64,000 bases of DNA from Hydrogenoanaerobacterium sp032017025 (GCF_032017025.1 NZ_DALZQO010000015.1:1-64000); one strand, 5' to 3'; shown: positions 7,908 through 17,206, counted from the stretch's first letter. Notes: generated from the sequence alone by a model not told the origin. Numbers and translations: made by a program.

Positions 7908-8276
7908 TTAACTTTTATCACCGGGTTTAAAAATCAATGCGATAATCAGCGCGAAAATAATTGCTGCGGTAATTCCTGCCGCCGTTGCGGTAAGCCCGCC
8001 CGAAAGAATACCGAACAAGCCTTTTTCGGCAAGCCCCTCTCGCACACCCTTTGCCAGCAAATGCCCAAAACCGGTGAGCGGCACCGAAGCACCTGCCCCT
8101 GCAAAATCGATCAGCGGCTGATATAGCCCAAGGCCCGATAAAATTACGCCGCCCACCACATAACCAACCAAAATTCGCGCTGGGGTGAGTTTGGTTTTAT
8201 CGATAAAAATCTGCCCGATGGCGCATAAAATACCGCCGACGACAAATGCTTTCAAATAAGTTAGGAATAGTTCCAT
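7908..8276 (-). CDS. spoVAE: Stage V sporulation protein AE (SpoVAEb type)
   Basis: Membrane protein of 122 residues from the SpoVA channel that moves dipicolinic acid into the forespore and out again at germination. It has four hydrophobic segments and glycine-rich motifs such as GYVVGGVILSGLG and VPLTGFGHLLAKG. The frame opens 15 codons earlier, but AAAGGGG upstream and the alignment with the family place the start at the ATG at 8276, one base after the spoVAD stop. Last gene of a C-D-E operon; spoVAA, AB and AF are absent here, as in many Clostridia. Confidence 0.92.
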   Translation of the reverse strand: MELFLTYLKAFVVGGILCAIGQIFIDKTKLTPARILVGYVVGGVILSGLGLYQPLIDFAGAGASVPLTGFGHLLAKGVREGLAEKGLFGILSGGLTATAAGITAAIIFALIIALIFKPGDKS

Positions 8277-8277
8277 G

Positions 8278-9312
8278 CTACAGTACCCCTTTCTGCCCGG
8301 GCAGTGAGGAAAGATAGACAAGGTGTGCGATGCCGGGGATGCTTTCGCCCTGCTGTACCGATGTAGGGCTCATCAGCGCACCGGTTGCAATAAACAATAC
8401 GTCTTTCAGCGTGCCGTCCTGCAGCTTTGGCAAAACATCGGCGCATAACACGGTTGCACTGCACCCACAGCCCGAACCGCCCGCATTGATATCCTTCTGG
8501 TTTTCGCGGTCGTAGATGATGAGACCGCAGTCGTTGTGTTTTGTTCCAAGGCTGATGCCCTCACGTGCCAGAAGTTGGCTTAACAGGTCACTGCCCACCT
8601 CGCCGAGGTCGCCGGTGAGAATTAAATCGTAATTGTCGGCATTGGTGCAGGTATCTTCAAAAAATGTTTGAATTGTCTTTGCCGCGGCAGGCGCCATAGC
8701 AGCGCCCATGTTATTAACATCTTTGATGCCCAAATCTTCAATGGTACCAATGCATACCGCCTTTACATAGGGTGGTTTTACATTTTTGCCTACCACCACA
8801 CTGCCCGAACCGGTTACCGTCCATTGCGCGGTAGGGGTGCGTTGCCCGCCGTATTCCAGCGGAAAACGAAACTGCCGTTCTGCGGAGCAGAAATGCGACG
8901 AGGTTACCGCTACACATTGGTTTGCCAAACCCGAATCCACAAACATTGAGGAGAGCGCAAGAGATTCTGCCATGGTAGAGCACGCTCCGTACAAGCCAAG
9001 AAATGGAATCGACAGATCACGCAGACCATAGTGGGAGCCGATACACTGGTTGAGCAGGTCGCCTGCAAACATATAATCGATTGCGTCGGGGGAAAGGTTG
9101 GCTTTTTCCAGCGCCTTATTGACGCAAAGCTTTTGCATTTGGCTCTCGGCCTTCTCCCAGCTTTGCTGACCAAACGAGGTGTCGTCGTTTAAAATATCAA
9201 ATTTATTGCCCAGCGGCCCTTCGCCTTCTTTTTTACTCGCCACCGCCGCGAAGGATAGGACAGATGGTGTACTGTCCAACCGCAGGGTATGTGCACCTAA
9301 TTTTGTTGGCAT
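8278..9312 (-). CDS. spoVAD: Stage V sporulation protein AD
   Basis: SpoVAD (344 residues) is the soluble, dipicolinate-binding component of the SpoVA complex and has a thiolase-like fold. Typical stretches are SIPFLGLYGACSTMAE, SHFCSAERQFRFPLEYG and QWTVTGSGSVVVG. Frames extend 26 codons further upstream without a ribosome site. The ATG at 9312 (protein begins MPTKLGAHTLRL) matches the family start and has AAAGG about 11 bases before it. It lies between spoVAC and spoVAE in one operon. Confidence 0.94.
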   Translation of the reverse strand: MPTKLGAHTLRLDSTPSVLSFAAVASKKEGEGPLGNKFDILNDDTSFGQQSWEKAESQMQKLCVNKALEKANLSPDAIDYMFAGDLLNQCIGSHYGLRDLSIPFLGLYGACSTMAESLALSSMFVDSGLANQCVAVTSSHFCSAERQFRFPLEYGGQRTPTAQWTVTGSGSVVVGKNVKPPYVKAVCIGTIEDLGIKDVNNMGAAMAPAAAKTIQTFFEDTCTNADNYDLILTGDLGEVGSDLLSQLLAREGISLGTKHNDCGLIIYDRENQKDINAGGSGCGCSATVLCADVLPKLQDGTLKDVLFIATGALMSPTSVQQGESIPGIAHLVYLSSLPGQKGVL

Positions 9313-9409
9313 TCTATCAAAACCTTTCAGATTGTTCCTAATTCGCATATGGGTTTCTGCCCAAAAAGGGCTGCGACTTTTACCTGGCATTTTGAAGATG
9401 TTTTTTCAT

Positions 9410-9853
9410 TTAAATGAGCTTAAACAGATACAAAATAAGCCCGTATATGACGCTTGCCGAAACACCGTATACAATTACGGGCCCCGCAATCGAAAACATT
9501 TTTACGCCAATGCCCATGATCAGACCTTCGCTTTTAAATTCAAGTGCAGGAGCAGACACTGCATTTGCAAAACCGGTGATAGGCACCAGTGTACCTGCAC
9601 CGCCGTAGTACGCAAGGTTATCGTATAAATTAAGCCCCGTAAACAGAACACTTAAAAACACCAACGTCACCGATGCCGTGCCGCTGGCCATATCTTTATC
9701 AAGTCCCATCTTGGTGTAGAGCTCTACAAAAAATTGCCCCAGTGTACAAATCAAGCCACCAATTAAAAATGCCAGAGCCATGTTCTTTCCAAGCGGCGAG
9801 TTTGGTGATGCTTTATTGCTTAGGTTCTCATATTCTTTTGGTGTTAAAGCCAT
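9410..9853 (-). CDS. spoVAC: Stage V sporulation protein AC
   Basis: SpoVAC (147 residues) is the membrane channel subunit of the SpoVA dipicolinate system and acts as a mechanosensitive pore in Bacillus. A short cytoplasmic start (MALTPKEYENLSNKA) leads into several membrane segments, with the conserved GGAGTLVPITGFANAV block near the middle. The ribosome site GGAGGAG sits 9 bases before the ATG. First gene of the spoVAC-VAD-VAE operon, with a good sigma-G promoter candidate about 90 bases upstream. Confidence 0.95.
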   Translation of the reverse strand: MALTPKEYENLSNKASPNSPLGKNMALAFLIGGLICTLGQFFVELYTKMGLDKDMASGTASVTLVFLSVLFTGLNLYDNLAYYGGAGTLVPITGFANAVSAPALEFKSEGLIMGIGVKMFSIAGPVIVYGVSASVIYGLILYLFKLI

Positions 9854-9942
9854 AGATATTCACTCCTCCACTGCGGAATCATTCCGCTGCCAGACAGGAT
9901 AGAACCTATACTCTGGCAAAACTATTTATCATGTTTCTTACG

Positions 9943-9972
9943 TAGTATGTGATTCTTTTCCGGCTTTATGAT
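9943..9972 (-). promoter_or_regulatory. Sigma-G promoter candidate of the spoVA operon
   Basis: On the minus strand ATCATA (9972-9967), a 17-nt spacer and CATACTA (9949-9943). The -10 is identical to the Bacillus sigma-G consensus, and the genes downstream are forespore genes. It overlaps the divergent extended -10 of the NusG-domain gene, so the two promoters may compete. Confidence 0.6.
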
Positions 9973-9977
9973 ATAAT
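9969..9977 (+). promoter_or_regulatory. Extended -10 promoter of the NusG-domain gene
   Basis: TGATATAAT at 9969-9977 is a perfect extended -10. No good -35 is seen. It lies inside the first codons of the longest possible reading frame, so translation must begin further in. Confidence 0.5.
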
Positions 9978-10005
9978 AGTCACAGTAACAAATTGGTTTG
10001 GAGTT

Positions 10006-10383
10006 GTGAAAATTTTGCCGGAAAGAAAAAAAACACTGAAAAAAAATGATTTTATTTTGATTGCCGTAATTTTAGCTGCTGCAATTGGCTTTGCACTATT
10101 TCACTTTTTCAGCACGCCGGGTGAGCGCCCTATCGCTGTGGTGAGCATAAGCGGAGAGAATAAAATGGAGATCAACCTCGCAAAAACCGAGGACAAAACC
10201 TTTTCTCTGAAGCAAGAATACGGCGTACCTGTGAGCTTAGAGGTAAAGGATCATAAAATCCGCTTTGTTAATGTAGATTGCCCCGATCACATCTGTGAAG
10301 CCACCGGGTTTATCAGCAGAGCAGGGGAAAGCGCAGTATGCTTGCCCAATAAAACCGCAGTGGTAATTCGCGAAGCAAAGTAA
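10006..10383 (+). CDS. NusG domain II-containing membrane-anchored protein
   Basis: Protein of about 125 residues with an N-terminal membrane helix (IAVILAAAIGFALFHFF region) and an external domain resembling the NusG_II (DUF1312) family. The conserved tail VDCPDHICEATGFISRAGES and then VCLPNKTAVVI is characteristic. The frame is open from 9949, but the promoter -10 overlaps that start. GTG at 10006 or TTG at 10015 (11 bases after TTGGAG) is more likely; the exact start is unsure. Function is unknown. In many Firmicutes the gene sits near Gx transporter or thiamine/FMN-type flavoprotein genes, but it stands alone here between two terminators. Confidence 0.8.
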   Translation: MKILPERKKTLKKNDFILIAVILAAAIGFALFHFFSTPGERPIAVVSISGENKMEINLAKTEDKTFSLKQEYGVPVSLEVKDHKIRFVNVDCPDHICEATGFISRAGESAVCLPNKTAVVIREAK

Positions 10384-10404
10384 ATTTATTAAGGTTAAAA
10401 TGTA

Positions 10405-10450
10405 AAACAGAGAGCGCAGCCCGAAAAAATCGGACTGCGCTCTCTGTTTT
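10405..10450. terminator. Bidirectional terminator after NusG-domain gene
   Basis: Long stem AACAGAGAGCGCAG/CTGCGCTCTCTGTT with an inner CCGA/TCGG, flanked by A and T runs. The stretch 10451-10534 shows nothing further. Confidence 0.85.
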
Positions 10451-10534
10451 AGGCACCGCTCTTCCTAGGGCATGGGGTTTAAACAAATATTTTTTAGCAG
10501 ATTCAGACTCGAAGTTGATAAAGCTTTTACAAAT

Positions 10535-10569
10535 AAAAACGATACTGCAGCTTTGCAGTATCGTTTTTT
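10535..10569 (-). terminator. gyrA terminator
   Basis: Perfect 15-bp stem AAAAACGATACTGCA/TGCAGTATCGTTTTT with a GCTT loop, 36 bases after the gyrA stop. T runs on both sides. Confidence 0.85.
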
Positions 10570-10604
10570 ATTCGTATCGGTTTAAATACGTCTATTTTCT
10601 TGCC

Positions 10605-13169
10605 TTATTCTTCGCTTTCTTCAGGTACATCGGAAACTTCCTCTGCCAGAGCAGCTTCGGCTTCTTCCCCGTTGTCCTCGTTTTGCGCCGAGGTGTCAGA
10701 AGCGCCGTCAAGCTGGTCTTCCTCCAACTCCTCGTCGTCCTCCACTTCCTCTTTCGGGGCGCGGGCAAGTGTTACAATGCGTCCGCCGTCGGCAACGCGC
10801 ATAACGCGCACACCGCCTGCGTAACGCGACTGCTTGTTGATCTCGTCTACCGAGATACGGATGATAACGCCGTCATCTGTGATCATAATCACATCGTCTC
10901 CGTCATCGACCACCCTGATACCCGCTACCAGACCCTTCTCGTCGTTGCACTTGTAGTTGAGAATACCCTTGCCGCCACGGTTCTGCAAGCGGTACTCGCC
11001 AATTTCGGTGCGTCTGCCCGAGCCTTTTTCGGTAATGGTGAGAATGGTTGCGCCGTCACGGGTTCTTGCCATGCCCACAACCTCGTCGCCCTCGTTCAAG
11101 CTGATGGCGCGTACACCGCGCGCATTTCTGCCCAAGGGGCGCAAATCGGTTTCTTTAAAGCGAATTGCCATACCCATTTTGGTAGCAATAATCATTTCAT
11201 TTTCGCCGTTTGTTTCACGCACCCACGCAAGCTCATCGCCCTCATCCAAACAGATTGCGATCAAACCATTCTTGCGCACGTTTTTGTAAAGCGAAAGCTG
11301 GCTGCGTTTTACCGTACCCTGGCGGGTAACCATAACCAGATATCTCTCTTCGTCAAACTCGTCTACCTTGATCATCGAGGTTATTTTTTCACCTTGTTCA
11401 AGCGGCAGCAGATTTATGATGTTGGTACCCCTTGAGGTACGGCTGCACTCGGCAATTTCGTAGCCCTTTAAGCGATACACACGCCCCATGTTGGAGAAGA
11501 ACATAACATAATCGTGGGTGGAGCAGATGAACAGCTCTTCTACAAAGTCCTCGTCGCGGCGCGTCATACCCGAAACACCTCTGCCTCCACGGCGTTGTGT
11601 CTTGTACACGTCCATCGCCATACGCTTGAGATAACCAAAATGAGTGAGTGTAATGACGCAATCCTCAACAGGAATCAAATCCTCAATATCAACCTCGCCA
11701 CTCACCGCCATAATTTCGGTGCGGCGCTCGTCACCAAATTTATCTCTGATTGCGTTGATCTCATCTTTTACAATTTGCAGTACCTTTTGCTGATCTGCAA
11801 GGATTGCCTCGTATTCGGCAATTTTTGCAAGCAGCTCTGCGAGTTCGTTCTCGATCTTCTCACGTTCCAAGCCTGCCAGCTGCCCCAGCCTCATGGCAAT
11901 AATGGCAGATGCCTGAATTTCGGAAAGGCCAAAGCGCTCCATCAAACGGGGCTTACTCTCGTTGTTGTCGCGCGAGGAACGAATGATGGAAATAACCTCG
12001 TCGATATTATCCTGTGCAATTTTGAGACCCTCTAAGATATGCTCGCGCTCGCGCGCTTTTCGCAGATCGTATTTGGTTCTGCGCACAATTACTTCTTCCT
12101 GGAACTTGATGTACTGGTGCAGCATCTCTTTCAAGGTGAGCTCTCTGGGCACGCCGTCTACAATACACAGCATAATTACGCCTACAGTTTCCTGCATCTG
12201 GGTGTAGCTGTACAGCTGGTTGAGCACCACCTGCGCGTTTGCATCCTTTTTCAGCTCAATTACAATGCGCATGCCGTCACGGTCAGATTCATCACGCAAA
12301 TCACTGATCATTTCAATGCGTTTATCCTTAACCAGCTCCGCCATATTTTCAATCAGGCGCGATTTATTGACCATATAGGGAATCTCGGTGACAATGATGC
12401 GCTCTCTGCCGTTTTTATGCTCTTCAATCTCCGCGCGGGCTCGCAGAATAATGCGTCCGCGCCCTGTGCTGTAGGCGCTGCGAATACCCTTGCGCCCCAT
12501 GATGATGCCCGCAGTGGGGAAATCGGGGCCTTTTACATGCTCCATCAAATCATCCAGCGTTGCGTCGGGGTTATCGATGAGGCTGCAAGCCGCATCAATG
12601 ACCTCCCGCAGGTTGTGTGGGGGGATATTCGTCGCCATACCCACCGCAATACCCGTCGAGCCGTTTACCAGCAGGTTAGGGAAGCGCGAAGGCAAAACAA
12701 CAGGCTCTAAAATACGGTCGTCGTAGTTGGATTTGAAGTCGACGGTCTCTTTGTCAATATCGGTGAGCAGGGGCATTGCCATTTTCGCCATTCTGCTCTC
12801 GGTGTATCGGTAGGCAGCAGCGGGGTCGCCGTCCACCGAGCCAAAGTTTCCGTGCCCATCTACAAGTGGATAACGCAGCGAGAAATCCTGCGCCAAACGC
12901 ACCAGTGCATCGTAAACCGAAGCGTCACCGTGCGGGTGATAACGTCCCAGAACGGTACCGACGGTATCTGCACATTTACGGTACGCCTTTTCAGGGTACA
13001 GTCCGTTTTCATACATCGTATACAGAATTCTTCTGTGTACGGGCTTTAAGCCGTCGCGCACATCGGGCAGGGCGCGCGCTACAATGACGGACATGGAATA
13101 GTCGAGGAACGACTTTTTCATCTCCTGCTCAATGTCTACGACAATCAGCTTTGAATCCTCATTATACAT
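10605..13169 (-). CDS. gyrA: DNA gyrase subunit A
   Basis: Gyrase A subunit, 854 residues, which cuts and rejoins DNA to introduce negative supercoils. The catalytic tyrosine is Tyr122 in AAAYRYTE, and the GyrA box QRRGGRG (about residue 555) separates it from ParC. The tail after about residue 805 is very acidic (EDDEELEEDQLD type). The quinolone region reads HPHGDASVYD (78-87): residue 83 is Ala, where E. coli has Ser, while Asp87 is present. It is the last gene of the origin cluster, 118 bases after ycxB, and has its own terminator. The ribosome site is weak (GGTGAT). Confidence 0.97.
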   Translation of the reverse strand: MYNEDSKLIVVDIEQEMKKSFLDYSMSVIVARALPDVRDGLKPVHRRILYTMYENGLYPEKAYRKCADTVGTVLGRYHPHGDASVYDALVRLAQDFSLRYPLVDGHGNFGSVDGDPAAAYRYTESRMAKMAMPLLTDIDKETVDFKSNYDDRILEPVVLPSRFPNLLVNGSTGIAVGMATNIPPHNLREVIDAACSLIDNPDATLDDLMEHVKGPDFPTAGIIMGRKGIRSAYSTGRGRIILRARAEIEEHKNGRERIIVTEIPYMVNKSRLIENMAELVKDKRIEMISDLRDESDRDGMRIVIELKKDANAQVVLNQLYSYTQMQETVGVIMLCIVDGVPRELTLKEMLHQYIKFQEEVIVRRTKYDLRKAREREHILEGLKIAQDNIDEVISIIRSSRDNNESKPRLMERFGLSEIQASAIIAMRLGQLAGLEREKIENELAELLAKIAEYEAILADQQKVLQIVKDEINAIRDKFGDERRTEIMAVSGEVDIEDLIPVEDCVITLTHFGYLKRMAMDVYKTQRRGGRGVSGMTRRDEDFVEELFICSTHDYVMFFSNMGRVYRLKGYEIAECSRTSRGTNIINLLPLEQGEKITSMIKVDEFDEERYLVMVTRQGTVKRSQLSLYKNVRKNGLIAICLDEGDELAWVRETNGENEMIIATKMGMAIRFKETDLRPLGRNARGVRAISLNEGDEVVGMARTRDGATILTITEKGSGRRTEIGEYRLQNRGGKGILNYKCNDEKGLVAGIRVVDDGDDVIMITDDGVIIRISVDEINKQSRYAGGVRVMRVADGGRIVTLARAPKEEVEDDEELEEDQLDGASDTSAQNEDNGEEAEAALAEEVSDVPEESEE

Positions 13170-13184
13170 CTATTAATCACCATT

Positions 13185-13245
13185 CTTCTGCAGGCAGCAC
13201 CCTTGCGGGCGGCTTTTACCGCCCAGTGTAAGCCGGGCACAGTCT
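13185..13245 (-). repeat. Dispersed TGCCCGG repeat copy between ycxB and gyrA
   Basis: On the minus strand TGTGCCCGGCTTAC is identical over 14 bases to the core of the units at 7729 and 7821. A GGCGG/CCGCC hairpin and CAGCACCC lie next to it, as in the array at 25527. This is a partial copy. Confidence 0.55.
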
Positions 13246-13286
13246 GCTGTATTATTCTGGTACCCTGCCACGCAGGGCTTTGTATT

Positions 13287-13796
13287 TTATTCAGAAATTT
13301 TCCGGTAATTCTCTGCTATCCCATTGCTGAAAACCTGCTGCGCGGCAGCAAGCTGTTCGCCAAAATACCGTTTTGGAATTACCATCAGCGCATACTGTTT
13401 ATGAAAAAACAGGAACAAACTGTCACTTTCTATTAAGCGCATTTCGCTGTAGAACATTCGGTGAGTTTGCTCGCCCTCGGTGATGGCAATGCCCTTGGCA
13501 AACACCTTTAGGCTGTAGCTTACGCCCTTGTCACCAATCTGTTTTGCAAGCCTGCGCCGGTTAAGCTGCGGGCGAACCCAGCGCGTGTACAGGGTATAAA
13601 CCGCCGCTGCCACAAACACCGAGCTAAACAACGGGGAAAGGGCAAGGGTACACACGGCAAGCGCACACCACACAATCAGCACCACCCAGCGCTTATTTTT
13701 GGTATCGGCTCGTTCTACAAGCTTTAGCGCGAGCATTACATCCTCGTAATTTGTTCTATAGTCAATCTGTACCGTGCAATCGTCGGTTTGCCCCAT
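13287..13796 (-). CDS. YcxB-like membrane protein
   Basis: Protein of 169 residues with two membrane helices close together (about residues 37-75) after a short N-terminal domain, and a C-terminal soluble domain containing FHKQYALMVIPKRYF. This layout and the final IPKR block fit the YcxB-like family (PF14317), whose function is unknown. The ribosome site GAGGTG sits 5 bases before the ATG. The gene lies 18 bases after gyrB and ahead of gyrA, so it is carried in the origin operon, where it is not a usual member. Confidence 0.8.
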   Translation of the reverse strand: MGQTDDCTVQIDYRTNYEDVMLALKLVERADTKNKRWVVLIVWCALAVCTLALSPLFSSVFVAAAVYTLYTRWVRPQLNRRRLAKQIGDKGVSYSLKVFAKGIAITEGEQTHRMFYSEMRLIESDSLFLFFHKQYALMVIPKRYFGEQLAAAQQVFSNGIAENYRKISE

Positions 13797-13814
13797 TGTT
13801 TCACCTCAATTTCA

Positions 13815-15773
13815 TCAGATATCAAGATTTTGTACATAACGTGCATTTTTTTCAATAAACTCACGGCGCGGTGCAACCTTATCGCCCATCAAAATTGTAA
13901 ACACTTCGTCAGCTGTAGCCGCGTCCTCCATATCCACCTTAACCATGGTTCGGCGTTCAGGGTCCATGGTGGTTTCCCAAAGTTGTTCGGGATCCATCTC
14001 ACCAAGACCTTTGTAGCGCTGAATATCTTTTTTGATGTTCGGGTTTTCAGCAGCGTCTGGGTAAAGCTCCAGCGTGTATTTATCGCGCTCCTCATCCGAG
14101 TAGGCGTAGCGCTCTTTTTTGCCGCGTGCTACTTTAAACAGTGGCGGCTGTGCGAGGTAGATGTGGCCCTCCTCGATGAGCGGCCTCATAAAGCGGAAAA
14201 AGAAGGTGAGCAGCAGGGTGCGGATGTGCGAGCCGTCGACGTCGGCATCCGCCATGATGATAATTTTGCCGTAGCGCAGTTTGGTGAGGTCAAACTCGTC
14301 ACCGATTCCGGTGCCCAGCGCAGTGACAACGGGCATCAGCTTTTCGTTGCCGTAAACACGCTCAAGCCTTGCCTTTTCAACGTTGAGCATTTTGCCCCAA
14401 AGCGGCAGAATTGCCTGAAAGCGTCTGTCTCTACCCATTTTGGCAGAGCCGCCTGCCGAGTCACCCTCGACGATGTAGATCTCGGTGCCCTCGCTGCCGC
14501 GCTCGGAGCAATCAGCAAGCTTACCGGGCAGGCTGGCGGTCTCCAGCGCAGATTTGCGGCGGGTGAGGTCTCTTGCACGGCGGGCAGCCTCGCGTGCTTT
14601 CGCAGCGGTGGTGGCTTTTTCTAAAATCGCCCTCGCGGTGGCGGGGTTTTCTTCAAAATAAGTCATCAGCTTACCATATACCGTGCTGTCCACCAAAGAA
14701 CGAATTTCGGTATTGCCAAGCCTTGCTTTGGTCTGCCCCTCAAACTGTGCGTCGGTCAGCTTTACCGAAATAATCGCGGTAAGCCCTTCACGCACATCCT
14801 CGCCCACAAAGTTTTTATCCGCTTCTTTGAGAATATTGTTTTTACGGGCATAGTCGTTAAACACACGGGTAAGCGCGTTTTTAAAGCCTGTTTCGTGTGT
14901 ACCGCCGTCAGTTGTATGGATGTTGTTGGCAAAACTCAGCAAAACATCGTTAAAACTGTCGTTGTACTGCATGGCAACCTCAGCGGTGGTATCCCCATCG
15001 GCAGCAAAAAGATAGATGACCTCGTCATGCAAGGTCTCCTGCGCTTTTTTGGTGTGGATATGCTCTACAAAGCTGCGGATACCGCCCTCATAATACAGTT
15101 TATCCTCACGTACATTCAGCAGGTCGCGGGTATCGGTGAGCAGGATGTTGACCCCTGCATTTAAGAATGCCTGCTCGCGCAGACGGCTAAGCAGAATATC
15201 GTATTCGTATGCGGTGGTTTCCTCAAATATTGTGCGGTCGGGCTTAAACAATACGGTGGTTCCGGTTTCGGTGGTATCCCCAACAATTTTAAGGGGTGCT
15301 ACCGCATTGCCGCGCTCAAAGCGCTGATAATAGCGGTGCTCGCCGTCGCAAACCTCAACCTCAAGATATTCCGAAAGTGCGTTTACCACCGACGCGCCAA
15401 CGCCGTGCAAACCACCTGAAACCTTATAGCCGCTGCCGCCAAACTTACCGCCCGCATGCAGAATGGTGAATACCACGGTAACCGCAGGCAGGCCTGTTTT
15501 AGCGTTTACGCCTACAGGAATACCACGTCCGTTATCGGTAACCTTGATGATATCGCCTTCCATAATTTCGACAGTTATCTGCGAACAGTAACCGGCAAGT
15601 GCCTCATCGATGGCGTTATCCACTACCTCATACACAAGGTGATGCAGACCCTTTGGCCCGGTGGAGCCAATGTACATACCGGGGCGTTTGCGAACTGCTT
15701 CAAGCCCTTCAAGTACCTGAATGTCATCTGCGTTGTAATTGTTTTCGTGTGCGTTGTGAGGTGTATTTTCCAA
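13815..15773 (-). CDS. gyrB: DNA gyrase subunit B
   Basis: Gyrase B subunit, 652 residues, the ATPase partner of GyrA. The GHKL ATPase region holds EVVDNAIDEALAG, GRGIPV and GGLHGVGASVVNALS. The TOPRIM domain holds EGDSAGGSA and the DADVDG metal site. The start is TTG at 15773, placed by GGAGG at 15782-15786 with 8 bases between. The alternative TTG at 15788 overlaps the upstream edge of that site and has none of its own. Sits between remB and ycxB in the dnaA-gyrA cluster. Confidence 0.96.
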   Translation of the reverse strand: MENTPHNAHENNYNADDIQVLEGLEAVRKRPGMYIGSTGPKGLHHLVYEVVDNAIDEALAGYCSQITVEIMEGDIIKVTDNGRGIPVGVNAKTGLPAVTVVFTILHAGGKFGGSGYKVSGGLHGVGASVVNALSEYLEVEVCDGEHRYYQRFERGNAVAPLKIVGDTTETGTTVLFKPDRTIFEETTAYEYDILLSRLREQAFLNAGVNILLTDTRDLLNVREDKLYYEGGIRSFVEHIHTKKAQETLHDEVIYLFAADGDTTAEVAMQYNDSFNDVLLSFANNIHTTDGGTHETGFKNALTRVFNDYARKNNILKEADKNFVGEDVREGLTAIISVKLTDAQFEGQTKARLGNTEIRSLVDSTVYGKLMTYFEENPATARAILEKATTAAKAREAARRARDLTRRKSALETASLPGKLADCSERGSEGTEIYIVEGDSAGGSAKMGRDRRFQAILPLWGKMLNVEKARLERVYGNEKLMPVVTALGTGIGDEFDLTKLRYGKIIIMADADVDGSHIRTLLLTFFFRFMRPLIEEGHIYLAQPPLFKVARGKKERYAYSDEERDKYTLELYPDAAENPNIKKDIQRYKGLGEMDPEQLWETTMDPERRTMVKVDMEDAATADEVFTILMGDKVAPRREFIEKNARYVQNLDI

Positions 15774-15812
15774 TGCTATGACCTCCAATACGGGGAATCC
15801 CCGAAAATTAAT

Positions 15813-16082
15813 TTATACATTTGAAATGCCTTCTATATAACCGGAACGCTTTTTTAGCGTAGCGGAGGATATCTGTGAAATATAAACACGCTGCTTACCT
15901 TTTTCGCAGCACACTACAAAGCTTTTTGGCAACTCGTAGGTAACGTTTACCACCAAATTGTTTTTTTGTGCCTGTGCAAGGTACCCGCGGGTGGAACGGG
16001 AAAGCGATGTGTTATCAATATCAAAAATACCAATGATATCGCTGGTACGCACCACCGTGTCCTGGCCGAGATGTAAATACAT
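15813..16082 (-). CDS. remB: RemB-like DUF370 protein
   Basis: Small protein of 89 residues beginning MYLHLGQDTVVRTSDIIGIF, the hallmark of the DUF370/RemB family. In Bacillus subtilis the same gene (yaaB) lies between recF and gyrB and has been tied to biofilm-matrix gene regulation. The start is set by AGGAGGAG just before the ATG at 16082; an upstream in-frame ATG has no site. Position and sequence both support the call. The biochemical role is not well known. Confidence 0.9.
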   Translation of the reverse strand: MYLHLGQDTVVRTSDIIGIFDIDNTSLSRSTRGYLAQAQKNNLVVNVTYELPKSFVVCCEKGKQRVYISQISSATLKKRSGYIEGISNV

Positions 16083-16099
16083 AAGCTCCTCCTGTATCA

Positions 16100-17206
16100 T
16101 CAGCATTCTTCGTTTTGCAGCCTGCCCTTCACCATATGAAAGGCCTTGCCGTTTTGCAGGGCATCAAAATACCCTTTATCGCAGCAGGTGATGAACACCT
16201 GGTTTTCACTGAGGTGGTTGAGCAGGTAATCCTGTCGGCTTTTATCCAGCTCACTCATCACATCATCCAGCAAAATCACCGGCTCGTCGTGCAACAACTC
16301 TCGAATCAAACGGCTTTCGGCAAGCTTAAGCGCGAGCACGCTGCTGCGCTGCTGCCCCTGTGAGCCAAAGCTTCGTACATTCATGCCGTTTATTTCAAAA
16401 TCAATGTCGTCACGGTGGGGGCCAACCGAGGTGCAGCCTGTTTTTAAATCCTCTGCCCGCGCCTGCCCCAGAGCCTGCAAAAACCATTCTTTATACTGCC
16501 CATCGGGGACATCATCGGTGAGCCCCCCAGCCGCCAGATACCTCATTTGCAGCGTCTCTTTTTTGGAAGAGATACCGCTGTAAATTTCACCGGCGTGCAC
16601 AGCCAGCCGCTGAATATACTGCTTTCGGTTTTTTACAATGAGTGCCGAAAGGCAGGCAAGCCTGTCATCCCACACATCCAATGTATCCAGCAGGTAAGAA
16701 GAATACGAGATGTCTTTGAGCAGGCTGTTGCGTTGCAGCAGGGTTCGGTTGTAGTCACTCATCAGGGCAATAAACTTGGGGGAAATCTGGCAGATGCAGG
16801 TGTCGGCAAAGCGCCGTCTTGCACTCGGTCCATCCTGAATTAAGCTGAGATGCGACGGCGAAAACACCACCGCACAAAATATCCCTGCAAGCCCCGTTAC
16901 CGAAGGCAGTGCTATTTCGTTGAGCTGGGCTTGCTTTTTTGCTGTAAATAAAATTTCAGCGGTTTGGTCGCGCCCCTCTTTAAAAAAAGAAGCACTCACC
17001 TTGGCAAAGCCGCTTCCAAACTGCAACAGCTCGGCATCCTTTGCGCCGCGAAAGCTTTTTGCACCGGTAAGCAGCCACAATGCCTCAATCAGGTTGGTTT
17101 TGCCCTGTGCGTTGTCTCCATAAATAATATTGACGTGTTCGGCGGGCTGTAACTCCAAAGACGCGATATTGCGGAAATTTGTCAAATTCAGTGCGTTAAT
17201 TTTCAC
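16100..17206 (-). CDS. recF: DNA replication and repair protein RecF
   Basis: SMC-like ATPase (368 residues) that helps load RecA at single-strand gaps. Walker A is GDNAQGKT (residues 30-37), followed by NLIEALWLLTGAKSFRG. A Walker B-type stretch PVILLDDVMSELD sits in the C-terminal part. The GTG at 17206 is preferred as start (protein MKINALNLTNFRN), with AGAGG nine bases upstream; a TTG three codons earlier lies directly on that site. The gene overlaps the yaaA stop by 11 bases, so the two are coupled. Confidence 0.95.
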   Translation of the reverse strand: MKINALNLTNFRNIASLELQPAEHVNIIYGDNAQGKTNLIEALWLLTGAKSFRGAKDAELLQFGSGFAKVSASFFKEGRDQTAEILFTAKKQAQLNEIALPSVTGLAGIFCAVVFSPSHLSLIQDGPSARRRFADTCICQISPKFIALMSDYNRTLLQRNSLLKDISYSSYLLDTLDVWDDRLACLSALIVKNRKQYIQRLAVHAGEIYSGISSKKETLQMRYLAAGGLTDDVPDGQYKEWFLQALGQARAEDLKTGCTSVGPHRDDIDFEINGMNVRSFGSQGQQRSSVLALKLAESRLIRELLHDEPVILLDDVMSELDKSRQDYLLNHLSENQVFITCCDKGYFDALQNGKAFHMVKGRLQNEEC

